A DNA stretch of 11,377 nt from Planktotalea sp. (lineage in GTDB: Bacteria > Pseudomonadota > Alphaproteobacteria > Rhodobacterales > Rhodobacteraceae), in assembly GCA_024645145.1 (NCBI GenBank), contig JAHEGL010000052.1, positions 1 to 11,377 on the forward strand, written 5' to 3'. The notes beneath the pieces were generated by a model that made no database searches, was not told the origin of the DNA, and saw only the letters and a program-made list of their open reading frames with translations. Below are positions 1 through 6,979 of the stretch, one piece after another. The stretch's first letter is position 1. Every line of letters begins with the position of its first letter. A program made the translations under genes and the position numbers.

Positions 1-144
1 TATCGCGGCGATGATTTTGTCGGCACGCATGTGACTGTTCACGGAACAGAGGCGCAGAACCACAAGATCCGCGCCAAAGGACATAGCCATTATTGGAGTG
101 ACCCTGTTGTGTGGGAGCACTTCAAAAAGATGGGGGTCTTTTAG
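1..144 (+). CDS. C-terminal end of an unidentified protein (possibly alpha/beta hydrolase), 5' part outside window
   Basis: An open frame runs from the first base to TAG at 142-144 and gives the last 47 residues of a protein. The sequence starts YRGDDFVGTHVTVHG and ends near GHSHYWSDPVVWEHFKKMG. I do not recognise the family with confidence. A histidine followed by an aromatic and a 'DPxVW' segment close to the C-terminus resembles the end of some alpha/beta hydrolases and lipases, where the catalytic histidine sits near the end, but this is only a guess. The stop lies 2 nt from the stop of the convergent minus-strand gene at 147, so there is no room for a dedicated terminator between them. 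Confidence 0.6.
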   Translation, partial: YRGDDFVGTHVTVHGTEAQNHKIRAKGHSHYWSDPVVWEHFKKMGVF

Positions 145-146
145 AC

Positions 147-473
147 CTAGCCTTGCTGCGCGCGCTCTATGTAGGCGCGCAGCTCTTCGGCTTCGTGGCG
201 CGCATCACGCAGACCTTCCATAGCGGCGTTCAGCTCTGCCTCGGTCTGAGCCATCTGATTTGTCAGCTCTGCTTCGCGCTGTTGCAAGTATGTGATTGCT
301 TGATCGCGCGTTTCTTCGGCCTCATGCAGCTCTTGCGCCATGCGTTCCAGCTCGCCCACATCAGAGCGTGACACACGCGTAAAACGGTGGATCAGCCAGT
401 TAGCAAACCAGCCCATACAGAAGGCTACGAATAGAATGATCGCCGTTGCGATGATGAACTCAGTTCTGCTCAT
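147..473 (-). CDS. Small inner-membrane protein with C-terminal coiled coil (108 aa), unknown function
   Basis: Start chosen at ATG 473 (MSRTEF...) because an AAGGAA ribosome-binding site lies 7 nt upstream, inside the end of the OmpA-family gene; an upstream in-frame start at 536 would add a basic stretch and destroy the N-terminal membrane helix. Residues about 5-28 form one hydrophobic helix ending in basic residues (HRFTRVSR). Residues about 39-107 are rich in Glu, Gln, Ala and Arg with heptad-like spacing and should form a long coiled coil on the cytoplasmic side. The gene overlaps the stop of the upstream OmpA-family gene by 14 nt, so the two are probably translationally coupled and may work together at the envelope. 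I do not know a function; the layout is consistent with a membrane-anchored scaffold. Confidence 0.8.
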   Translation of the reverse strand: MSRTEFIIATAIILFVAFCMGWFANWLIHRFTRVSRSDVGELERMAQELHEAEETRDQAITYLQQREAELTNQMAQTEAELNAAMEGLRDARHEAEELRAYIERAQQG

Positions 474-2370
474 CGGTTGTTCCTTCAGTGCCTGTTTGCT
501 CGCCCGTGTCTTGCGCGCTTTCTGCGGCGGCTTCAAGCGTTGTTGTAGTCTCTACCGTTGGGTTAGGCAAAATCACTTTAAATTCGATGCGGCGATTGGC
601 TTCACGCCCTGCTTCTGTGCCATTGTCGCCAATCGGGTTTTTTTCGCCGTAGCCTTTGGCCGTGTAGCGCGATGTGAGCACGCGACGTTCACGCAGCGCA
701 GTGAGAACCGAATTGGCGCGTGCTTGGCTCAATTCCTGGTTCATCGTTTCGCGACCTTGGCTATCTGTATAGCCACTGATTTCCATACGCATGTCTTCAG
801 GGCATTTTATTAAAATTTCGGCAATATCATCGAGGATCTTCTCGGCAGAAGCATCAAGATTACCGGACCCCGGTTCAAACGCAATTTTGCGCGTTGTTTG
901 GATCTCTGTAATTTGTTCTTCACATTCCGCGGCGGTGGGCAGGCCAAGCACCGGATCAAGTTTTTTTTGATATGTAACATCAATCGCGAGGTCAGCTGAA
1001 TCGCCAAGCCTATCAACCAACAGGCGCGTAATTTGTGATTTTGCAGTTGGGATGCCTGTGTCACCAAAAACGCGCACGCGTTCAGGTGTCACTGTGACAG
1101 ACCCGTTTTCCAGCTGCGAAAGAGTTTCGATCGCGGCAAGTGTGCGCACAGACCAATCGCGCGGTAGGGTTTCATCAACCCGCGCTGCAGTATAGACATT
1201 TGCAGAACCGAAACGGGCTTTGGCGTAGCTATCCGCTGTTTCGCGAGCCAACTCTGTTAGCACACGTCCACGCATCTGTACTTGCCCTTCAGGGCTAAGG
1301 GTCACGATAAATTCGGGTGGGCCTTGGCTGGCGTCTTGCGGAACTGGCAAAACAGGATTCAAGGCGAACACTTCAGGCAGTCCTGTTTCCAACTCACCGA
1401 CCACACGATCAAACAAAGCTTGATCCGTGCCCTCTAGCGCGATGAGCGAAATGTCAGCATCTGCGAAGGTAATGGATCCACCGCCCAATTCTGCAAGCTT
1501 ATCAATTGAGAGCGCAACCGCAGGCGACCATTGGCGAGAGGGAACGCCGAGCCCGATCCGACACGCGTGCTCTGACGTCATACCAGCGCGGCGCGCGGCT
1601 GCGTCAATTCGGGCGCGCGCCTCTTCCGTATCAGCACTACAGGCGTCAAATCGCGCACCGTTTTCGTCAATTAGGAAACGTAGGGTGAAGGGGCTAATCA
1701 CAGGGCGCGGTGCGGAAATGTTCATTGCAAGCTCGACACCGGACGGTTTCGCACGGCGCAAAGTTTGCTCAAAACGGCGTTTTTCTTCCTCGCTGTCAGA
1801 CATCGCTGTGACGGAAACGTTGCCCGCATCAATCGAAATTTTGGATCGCGGCAAAAGACGCAAAGCATCCATCCCAAGCTCCATTGCGGCGGCCCAGCCT
1901 TGTGGGGCAGGGTATGAAGCACTTTCGAGCAGATCGCTAACTTTGCCATTGCGGGCCAAGCGGGTCACGTCTTCGCGCATATCGACGCTAGCGCTGGTTT
2001 CTGGAACAAGCCCGATTAACGAAATACCACTATCGTTTCTAAGAATTTCGACTGAAAAACGGGGTGGCGCGAAAGCTTCGCGATCAGCAACCTCTGTCTG
2101 ATCTATCACTCTTGCCGCATCCACGATGCTTCCCGCAGTACTCACTGCCTTGAAACGCTCCGCTTCATTAGGAGCGGTGCCGATCAAGAACACTTGCAGG
2201 CCATCGGTATCTGCATCGGCCCAAGTCAGGCTTTCTTTATCAAGGGCGCGGCGTACCGCAGTTTTCGAGTTATCCTCGATCAATGTCACAGCAAAACCCG
2301 CCGTAACGATGCAAAGTGCAGCGGCGGCAATAAATGTTGCGATCATAGTGATGTAAGAAGACAAGCGCAT
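460..2370 (-). CDS. OmpA-family envelope protein with three BON-like repeat units and peptidoglycan-binding domain (636 aa)
   Basis: The N-terminus has a hydrophobic helix (residues about 8-30), a signal anchor or uncleaved signal. The C-terminal OmpA domain covers about 495-600: it has GYTDS with Asp536 and, 15 residues later, Arg551 in LSQARANS, the pair that holds diaminopimelate of peptidoglycan in OmpA/Pal proteins. A low-complexity Thr/Glu tail follows (601-636). Between anchor and OmpA domain, residues 105-192, 228-314 and 354-439 look like three copies of one unit, each with an alternating beta start, a conserved Trp (159, 281, 406), an amphipathic helix and a closing beta pair; they resemble BON-type modules. 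The likely role is tethering the envelope to peptidoglycan. It lies 58 nt after ubiA and overlaps the next small gene. The start site has only a weak GGA ribosome-binding site. Confidence 0.9.
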   Translation of the reverse strand: MRLSSYITMIATFIAAAALCIVTAGFAVTLIEDNSKTAVRRALDKESLTWADADTDGLQVFLIGTAPNEAERFKAVSTAGSIVDAARVIDQTEVADREAFAPPRFSVEILRNDSGISLIGLVPETSASVDMREDVTRLARNGKVSDLLESASYPAPQGWAAAMELGMDALRLLPRSKISIDAGNVSVTAMSDSEEEKRRFEQTLRRAKPSGVELAMNISAPRPVISPFTLRFLIDENGARFDACSADTEEARARIDAAARRAGMTSEHACRIGLGVPSRQWSPAVALSIDKLAELGGGSITFADADISLIALEGTDQALFDRVVGELETGLPEVFALNPVLPVPQDASQGPPEFIVTLSPEGQVQMRGRVLTELARETADSYAKARFGSANVYTAARVDETLPRDWSVRTLAAIETLSQLENGSVTVTPERVRVFGDTGIPTAKSQITRLLVDRLGDSADLAIDVTYQKKLDPVLGLPTAAECEEQITEIQTTRKIAFEPGSGNLDASAEKILDDIAEILIKCPEDMRMEISGYTDSQGRETMNQELSQARANSVLTALRERRVLTSRYTAKGYGEKNPIGDNGTEAGREANRRIEFKVILPNPTVETTTTLEAAAESAQDTGEQTGTEGTTDEQN

Positions 2371-2428
2371 TGGCGTCCAGACTATTCGACTTAATCGGCG
2401 TGATACGCCCAGTCGGCAGAGGTTTCAA

Positions 2429-3394
2429 TCACAGCAATAATGCGATGGCGAAAAACAGCACAGGCAAAAGGCCTGCATCGCGATTGGAGCGGAAAAGCGT
2501 GATCAATCCTGATTGATCTTCTGGATTGTACTTGCGCAGTTGCCAATTTAGGTGCCAACCAAACGCCCAAGGGGCACAAAGAGCCACAATGAGCGACCAG
2601 ACGGAGCGTTCGCTCGCGCTTTGGACAACGGCGAAGCAAAAGAGTGTGACGCTTGCAACAAGGAAGTACAGCAGCCAACGTGGGGTGCTGTCGCCGAACA
2701 AGCGCGCGGTACTTTTGATCCCGATCAGCGCGTCATCTTCGGTGTCTTGATGGGCATAAATCGTGTCATAAAACAGCGTCCAAGCGATGCCCGTTGCATA
2801 AAGCGTAACCGCGGGCCAACCAAGCGAACCACTATGCGCAGTCCACGCCAAGAGGGCCCCCCAATTAAATGCCAAGCCAAGAAACACTTGCGGCCACCAC
2901 GTAAAGCGCTTTGCAAAAGGGTAGATCACTACAGGCAGGAGCGAGAGCACGCCAAGCGCAATCGCAACCCAGTTGAACGTCAAAAGTACCCCTAGCGAAA
3001 CACCTGTTTGGATCACCATCCAGATGACGGCTTGTTTCACACTTACTTGACCCGACGGGAGCGGACGATTGCGTGTGCGCTCCACTGCGCCGTCGAAATC
3101 GCGGTCCGTAATGTCATTCCACGTACAGCCCGCGCCGCGCATAAGCGTGGCACCAATCGCGCATCCGGCGAAAATCCAAGCATCAAACCAGCTAGCCTCA
3201 CCGCTCCACAGCATCGCGAGGGCAAGCGCCCACCAGCATGGTAGCAACAAGAGCCACGTCCCAATCGGGCGATCTAACCGCGACAGGTGCAAATAGGGCT
3301 TCATCCAATTGGGCGCAGCTGTGTCCACCCAATTTCCAGTGACTGCGTCAGCAATCGTGAAACTGCCCTCTGGTTCTTGCGATGCGCCTTGCAT
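2429..3394 (-). CDS. ubiA: 4-hydroxybenzoate polyprenyltransferase UbiA
   Basis: An integral membrane prenyltransferase that attaches the polyprenyl chain to 4-hydroxybenzoate in ubiquinone synthesis. The 321-residue protein has the two Asp-rich Mg2+/diphosphate-binding motifs of the family: NDITDRDFD at 93-101 and YDTIYAHQDTEDD at 209-221. About eight or nine hydrophobic helices follow from residue 45 onward, starting with RLDRPIGTWLLLLPCWW (39-55), which is typical of UbiA. I kept the start at 3394, giving an N-terminal extension before Met31, because related Rhodobacterales UbiA proteins have a similar extension (NWVDxxAP-like); Met31 is the alternative. It is first in a minus-strand cluster with the OmpA-family gene. 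The start codon is only 11 nt from the divergent rsmE start, so its promoter must overlap rsmE. Confidence 0.95.
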   Translation of the reverse strand: MQGASQEPEGSFTIADAVTGNWVDTAAPNWMKPYLHLSRLDRPIGTWLLLLPCWWALALAMLWSGEASWFDAWIFAGCAIGATLMRGAGCTWNDITDRDFDGAVERTRNRPLPSGQVSVKQAVIWMVIQTGVSLGVLLTFNWVAIALGVLSLLPVVIYPFAKRFTWWPQVFLGLAFNWGALLAWTAHSGSLGWPAVTLYATGIAWTLFYDTIYAHQDTEDDALIGIKSTARLFGDSTPRWLLYFLVASVTLFCFAVVQSASERSVWSLIVALCAPWAFGWHLNWQLRKYNPEDQSGLITLFRSNRDAGLLPVLFFAIALLL

Positions 3395-3405
3395 ATGTAG
3401 GGTCC

Positions 3406-4128
3406 ATGACTGCCAAAACTCGCCTTTTTGTAGACCACCCGCTCGGCCTTGGGAACCGCGTTTCCCTGTCCCAGCCGCAAGCGCATTACCTTTTTGGTGT
3501 GATGCGCTTGGCTGTTGGCGATGCGGTGTCGCTGTTCAACGGAATTGACGGTGAATGGCGCGGCGAAATTTTAGCCGCAGGCAAGCGCAAAGGTGAGCTG
3601 GAGTGCACAGAGCAAACCAAGCCGTTGCAAATGCCACCGGATCTTTGGCTGTGTTTTGCGCCAATTAAAAAGACCCGCACAGATTTCATCGTTGAAAAGG
3701 CGGCTGAAATGGGCGCTGCAAAGATTTGTCCTGTCCAGACGGAGTTCACTAATTCCGAACGTATCAAACAGGAACGTTTGCAAGCACATGCGGTCGAGGC
3801 GGCAGAGCAATGCGGTGGAACTTTCGTGCCTGAGGTCACAGCCTTGAGCAAACTCAGCGCGATGCTTGATCACTGGCCAAAAGAACGTCAGATCATGTTT
3901 TGCGATGAAACAGAGCTCGGCGTCGCCAGTTCGCTCGCTTCTGCTTCGCGCGGTCCTTGGGCGATCTTGATTGGCCCCGAAGGAGGTTTTTCCGCCACTG
4001 AACGCAAACGTCTGCGCGCTATGCCCAAAGCGCATGTGGTCAGCCTTGGCCCGCGTATTTTACGCGCTGATACAGCTGCGGTCGCCGCGATGACGATCTG
4101 GCAAGCGGCTTTGGGGGATTGGGCGTGA
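3406..4128 (+). CDS. rsmE: 16S rRNA (uracil-1498-N3)-methyltransferase RsmE
   Basis: A SPOUT-fold methyltransferase that uses S-adenosylmethionine to methylate N3 of U1498 in 16S rRNA. The 240-residue protein has normal family length. The C-terminal knot carries LIGPEGGFS (188-196) and SLGPRILRADTAA (213-225), the cofactor-binding loops of the family. A helix with EAAEQCGG (131-138) matches the conserved EAAEQ motif, although the last residue is Gly where Arg is usual. The N-terminus (residues 1-70) is the PUA-like RNA-binding part. Start chosen at ATG 3406 (MTAKTRLFVDHPLG) from family similarity, with a short-spaced AGGG at 3399-3402; an upstream ATG at 3382 lies inside the ubiA coding region and lacks a ribosome-binding site. 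Its stop overlaps the next gene's GTG start. Confidence 0.93.
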   Translation: MTAKTRLFVDHPLGLGNRVSLSQPQAHYLFGVMRLAVGDAVSLFNGIDGEWRGEILAAGKRKGELECTEQTKPLQMPPDLWLCFAPIKKTRTDFIVEKAAEMGAAKICPVQTEFTNSERIKQERLQAHAVEAAEQCGGTFVPEVTALSKLSAMLDHWPKERQIMFCDETELGVASSLASASRGPWAILIGPEGGFSATERKRLRAMPKAHVVSLGPRILRADTAAVAAMTIWQAALGDWA

Positions 4129-4652
4129 GTTTTGTGCGACCAGAAGCGCAAGCGGCCCTTTGGCACTGGCGTGAAGTGTTGCTTGGCATCGCCCTGGCGG
4201 CCCTTGCGGGGCTTTGGGCCTTTAATGCCTTTGGTATCCTGCGCATTCTTGCGCTTGTTTTACTCACATTTGCGGTGCTTTTAATCCTAACAGGGATCCA
4301 GCGCGGGCGATTTCGCGGGCGTGGTGGTGGCCAAGGCGTTGTGCAGGTGATCGAAGGGCAAGTGAGCTACTATGGCCCTTTGACCGGCGGTGCTGTGGCG
4401 ATATCGGAACTAGCAGCGCTTAGCCTTGATGGACGCTCAAAACCGGCCCACTGGCTTTTGGTGCCAGACCAAGGCGCGACTTTGCAAATTCCCGTTAGTG
4501 CAGAAGGCGCGGATGCGCTTTTTGATGCGTTCACAGGGCTTTCTGGCCTTAAGACAGAGCATTTGCTGCGCCTTAAACAATCTGGAGCGCCGCGCCTTCA
4601 AGTGGTGTGGCGACGCAAAGACGTGCAGGCGATGATCAATTCACTTAACTAG
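4125..4652 (+). CDS. Conserved-type hypothetical membrane protein with two N-terminal helices (175 aa)
   Basis: Start chosen at GTG 4125, which overlaps the rsmE stop as GTGA and has a GGGGGAT ribosome-binding site about 6-7 nt upstream; this gives translational coupling to rsmE. Residues about 18-36 and 38-58 form a helical hairpin in the membrane, followed by a basic, Gly-rich linker (RGRFRGRGGG, 60-69) on the presumed cytoplasmic side. Residues 70-175 form a soluble domain with alternating beta strands and a late Leu-rich helix, somewhat like proteins that have a membrane hairpin followed by a small beta domain. I do not recognise a named family and assign no function. Its TAG stop is 1 nt from the stop of the convergent regulator remnant. 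Confidence 0.85.
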   Translation: MSFVRPEAQAALWHWREVLLGIALAALAGLWAFNAFGILRILALVLLTFAVLLILTGIQRGRFRGRGGGQGVVQVIEGQVSYYGPLTGGAVAISELAALSLDGRSKPAHWLLVPDQGATLQIPVSAEGADALFDAFTGLSGLKTEHLLRLKQSGAPRLQVVWRRKDVQAMINSLN

Positions 4653-4653
4653 A

Positions 4654-5496
4654 CTACTCGCCAAAATCGTCGCGCTTGCGCGGTGTGATAAAGCCGGCAT
4701 TGCGGAGCGTCAGGACCGGATAGTCAAAGTCGTTTAGGTAGCGATCTAGTGAAAAATCGTGCTCTAAGGTTCGCATAACGTTAAGGTGCGTACGCGCTCC
4801 TTCAAGGTCACCTGCATTCGCACATAGGGCAATAAGTTGACGTCGTGGCGCGATGAAATTTGATGCCGTATTTGTAGCGCGTGTTGCCGCGACACGCGCC
4901 TCTTCAAATCGGCCTGAGCTAATGCAAACCAAAGCGTGATAGAGATCCCAAAGATGAGAGAAGTCATCTTGAATATTGGATTGCTGGCATGCTTTGGACA
5001 GCAAATACGCCTTTTCGGTATCGCCAACGGCACTATGAGCAACGGCTAGCGTTTGACGTGCGAAAATGTTGTCTTCATTAGACTTGATTGCGCGTTCAGC
5101 TAATTCCGCCGGTGCGTTCAAATCATCATCCAGCATGATCCGCGTGAGCGATACCAAGGCAAGCGCAAAAGCATTGTCCCCGGATTTTTGTAACGTGTTT
5201 GCAGTAAGTTGTTGAACTTCTTCTAGCTGTGCTTCGCGGTCGCTGACAGCGCCTTCGATGAGTTCAGCCATCAAAGCGAAAGCGCGCCATGCCAAATAAA
5301 TGCCGTTTGAATCAGCATTATGCGCTTGCTCGAAATAGGATTTAGCGTCAGCCAATCCCTCTGTATCAAATCTAGCGAGCTTTTTAAGACCGAGACTATT
5401 GAAGCCAGCCGCAGCAATTTCTGGTCTTTTCAAGTCAAAAACAAACGGCAGCCGATGGTTAAGTTTCGATACGGCCGAATGTATAAAGCCCTGCAC
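4654..5496 (-). pseudogene. C-terminal TPR part of a broken SARP/winged-helix-type regulator (280 codons)
   Basis: The open frame could begin at GTG 5496 but reads on upstream to a TGA at about 5528-5530, giving a preceding ENVVQGF segment. From there on the sequence resembles the TPR/alpha-solenoid end of a family of alphaproteobacterial regulators: a YLAWRAFALMAELIEG helix near residues 67-82, then repeated helix pairs with Ala/Leu patterns such as AELAERAIKSNEDNIFARQTLAVAH (131-155) and RFEEARVAATRATN (196-209). A DNA-binding domain is absent. The piece upstream on the same strand (5568-6128) contains the matching N-terminal part in a frame separated by stops, so I read both as remains of one gene. 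It could still be expressed as a free TPR protein, but no good ribosome-binding site is visible before GTG 5496. Confidence 0.6.
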
Positions 5497-5567
5497 TACG
5501 TTTTCGGAAAAAGTGCTTGAAATTCAGTTGCTTAGGCTTCGGTGGCCAGAGAACAAAATGCGCCCAT

Positions 5568-6128
5568 CTAGCCCGTGGTGAACCTGCAAAAATTGGAAAG
5601 GGCATAGCGGTCCGTGTTCAGCCGTTCTTCTAGGCTTTTTGCAACTTGGTCGGCAATAATGTTGCCGGCGATGCGTTCAATTGCCGACCCTTGTTCGGTC
5701 ACAATTGCATTGATTCTAATCCGACCTGTTGCACCAAGTGAGGGCGCTTCAAGCTCATCAGAAGGTGCGGGGTTAACGCCATTATGACGCGCCCGAAACA
5801 CACTGAGCCATTTTTCAAACGCAGGATCACGTATGTCTAGGCCTTCAAGGAGCTCGCGATCGTTAGGAATATCTTGGGTGGTCGCATCTAAATTTGTCTC
5901 AATGCGCTCTAGGTTTATCCAAACGTCAAGCCGATTGGCTTCGAAAACCCCCTCGTGTGAAGAGAAGGCACTTCTTATTTCGCTTAGTGTTTGCCGCATG
6001 CTTCCGCTTGCTTGTCCTGCGGATCGGTTGGACCAAAGTTTTGCCTCAAGCCAGCGACGCCCAGTTGGGCTGGATTGGGACGATGTGCAGTTTGTTGGCG
6101 CATCGCCGACATTGGAAGAGCCAGGCAC
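5568..6128 (-). pseudogene. N-terminal/BTAD-like part of the same broken SARP-type regulator
   Basis: The frame has a GTG at 6128 but its first ~22 residues look like random Ser/Thr/Pro sequence. Recognisable homology begins at GRRWLEAKLWSNRS (23-36) and SGSMRQTLSEIRSAF (41-55), the last helices and wing of an OmpR/SARP-type winged-helix domain, then VFEANRLDVWINLERIETNL (61-80) and LLEGLDIRDPAFEKWLSVFR (93-112), which is typical of the linker and BTAD-like start in these regulators. Residues 137-170 (RIRINAIVTEQ... SLEERLN) begin the next domain and then break off in an unrelated tail before TAG. The recognition helix region upstream is not intact: the frame has a TGA about 40 nt before GTG 6128. 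The middle of the normal protein, between here and the TPR part, is largely missing. Confidence 0.6.
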
Positions 6129-6347
6129 GCTTGTAATCTGACGTTCTGAGGTTTTCCGAAGCGATCACGAAATCTCGAGCACACCTTTAAGACGCGTCGG
6201 AAGTGCCCATTTGGATAGAAGAGACGCCAAAATTGGAACCTTTAGCGTCCCTCGACTGTCCCTCGTTCCATACCTTGCGCCCCAGGTGTCCCTCCCGCGG
6301 GCGCATTTTTCTTTTGAACTTTCTGAAAAACTAGCGTGAATACGCCT
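6129..6347. other. Intergenic region with repeated GTCCCTC heptamers
   Basis: This 219-nt stretch lies between the degraded regulator and the CoA-binding protein gene. Part of it (about 6129-6230) may be decayed 5' sequence of the regulator, but I cannot find a clear frame. It contains GTCCCTC three times (6247-6253, 6258-6264, 6288-6294). A possible weak promoter element, TTGAAC at 6314-6319 with TGAATA at 6337-6342, would place transcription start next to the ATG at 6348. Confidence 0.4.
6247..6294. repeat. Three copies of GTCCCTC, first two 11 bp apart
   Basis: GTCCCTC occurs at 6247-6253, 6258-6264 and 6288-6294. The first two are extended to GTCCCTCG and their starts are 11 bp apart, about one helical turn; the third starts 30 bp later. 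The position, 54 to 101 bp upstream of ATG 6348, would suit an operator for the CoA-binding gene or for the former divergent regulator. No regulator is assigned. Confidence 0.4.
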
Positions 6348-6815
6348 ATGAGCTATTCTGATTCACATTTGCGCGACATGCTGAAGCGCACCAAGGTCAT
6401 TGCGGTTGTCGGGGTTTCGACCAATCCAGTGCGCCCGAGCTTTTACGTTGCACGCTACCTTGATTTGAAAGGGTACACCGTGATCCCTGTGAATCCAGTC
6501 TATGCGGGGCAAAAGCTATTCGGTCAAACTATTCGTGCAGATTTAAGCGATATCAGTGAACCCGTTGATATGGTAGATATTTTTCGCCGCTCCGAGCATG
6601 TTCCAGAGGTCTTGGAAGAAGCCTTGACGCATCTTCCTAAGCTTAAAACGCTTTGGATGCAGATTGGGGTTGAGCACGTACAAGCCACCGTCAAAGCAGA
6701 AACTGCAGGTTTAGACGTGATCCAGAACCGCTGTCCTAAAATCGAATATCAGCGATTATTTGGAGAGCTGCGCATGGGCGGTTTTGCCACTGGTGTGATT
6801 TCTTCAAAGCTCTAA
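6348..6815 (+). CDS. CoA-binding domain protein (YccU type, 155 aa)
   Basis: A small Rossmann-fold protein of the CoA_binding_2/YccU type. It contains VIAVVGVSTNPVRPS (17-31), the nucleotide-loop motif, VIPVNP (45-50) after the second strand, VDMVDIFRRSEHVP (73-86), LWMQIGV (102-108) and NRCPKIEY (127-134), all in the usual order and length. These proteins bind CoA or a similar nucleotide; the physiological role is not established. Start chosen at ATG 6348 (MSYSDSHLRDML) because family members begin about this far before the KVIAVVG strand; an upstream in-frame GTG at 6336 would add four residues. Neither has a clear Shine-Dalgarno sequence, so a leaderless or short-leader transcript is possible. 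It is followed by 161 nt before ftsH. Confidence 0.9.
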   Translation: MSYSDSHLRDMLKRTKVIAVVGVSTNPVRPSFYVARYLDLKGYTVIPVNPVYAGQKLFGQTIRADLSDISEPVDMVDIFRRSEHVPEVLEEALTHLPKLKTLWMQIGVEHVQATVKAETAGLDVIQNRCPKIEYQRLFGELRMGGFATGVISSKL

Positions 6816-6892
6816 TTTCCAATCAAGACAGCGAATAAGCGCGTAAATTCCCGACATTTGGAGAATTGATCGTTTTTGAACGCTGCGCTTCA

Positions 6893-6920
6893 TTGAACAT
6901 CACTGCGATGTGTCTATTTT
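6893..6920 (+). promoter_or_regulatory. Possible sigma-70-type promoter of ftsH
   Basis: TTGAAC (6893-6898) is followed after 16 nt by TATTTT (6915-6920), a reasonable -35/-10 pair 57 nt before the ftsH start. A second TTGAAC lies at 6876-6881, and each is followed by TGCG, giving an imperfect direct repeat. Pattern reading only; I could not score it against background. Confidence 0.35.
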
Positions 6921-6963
6921 AGTTTCAACGGCGACGTGCTAGGGCTCGCGCCAAAGATATATC

Positions 6964-6979
6964 AAGGAGAGTGTCGTTG
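6964..6979 (+). promoter_or_regulatory. Ribosome-binding site that decides the ftsH start
   Basis: AAGGAG at 6964-6969 lies 7 nt before TTG 6977. The longer frame starts with GTG 6971, but that codon is almost in contact with the AAGGAG, which is too close. The TTG start gives [12 protein letters not shown], which fits FtsH N-termini known from Rhodobacterales. Confidence 0.7.

Noticed and set aside
1427..2101. Plus-strand open frame of 224 codons opposite the OmpA-family gene
   Set aside because: It is Ser/Arg/Ala-rich and low in complexity, typical of an antisense shadow; the minus-strand gene has clear domains.
2398..2410. Inverted repeat GGCGT-GAT-ACGCC between ubiA and the OmpA-family gene
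   Set aside because: The stem is only 5 bp with a 3-nt loop and no T run follows on the minus strand, so I do not call it a terminator or operator.
3571..4035. Minus-strand open frame of 154 codons opposite rsmE
   Set aside because: It covers the conserved RsmE catalytic knot in antisense and has no family features.
5833..6141. Plus-strand open frame of 102 codons opposite the regulator remnant
   Set aside because: The minus strand holds recognisable SARP-type sequence here; the plus-strand translation is Ser/Arg-rich without features.
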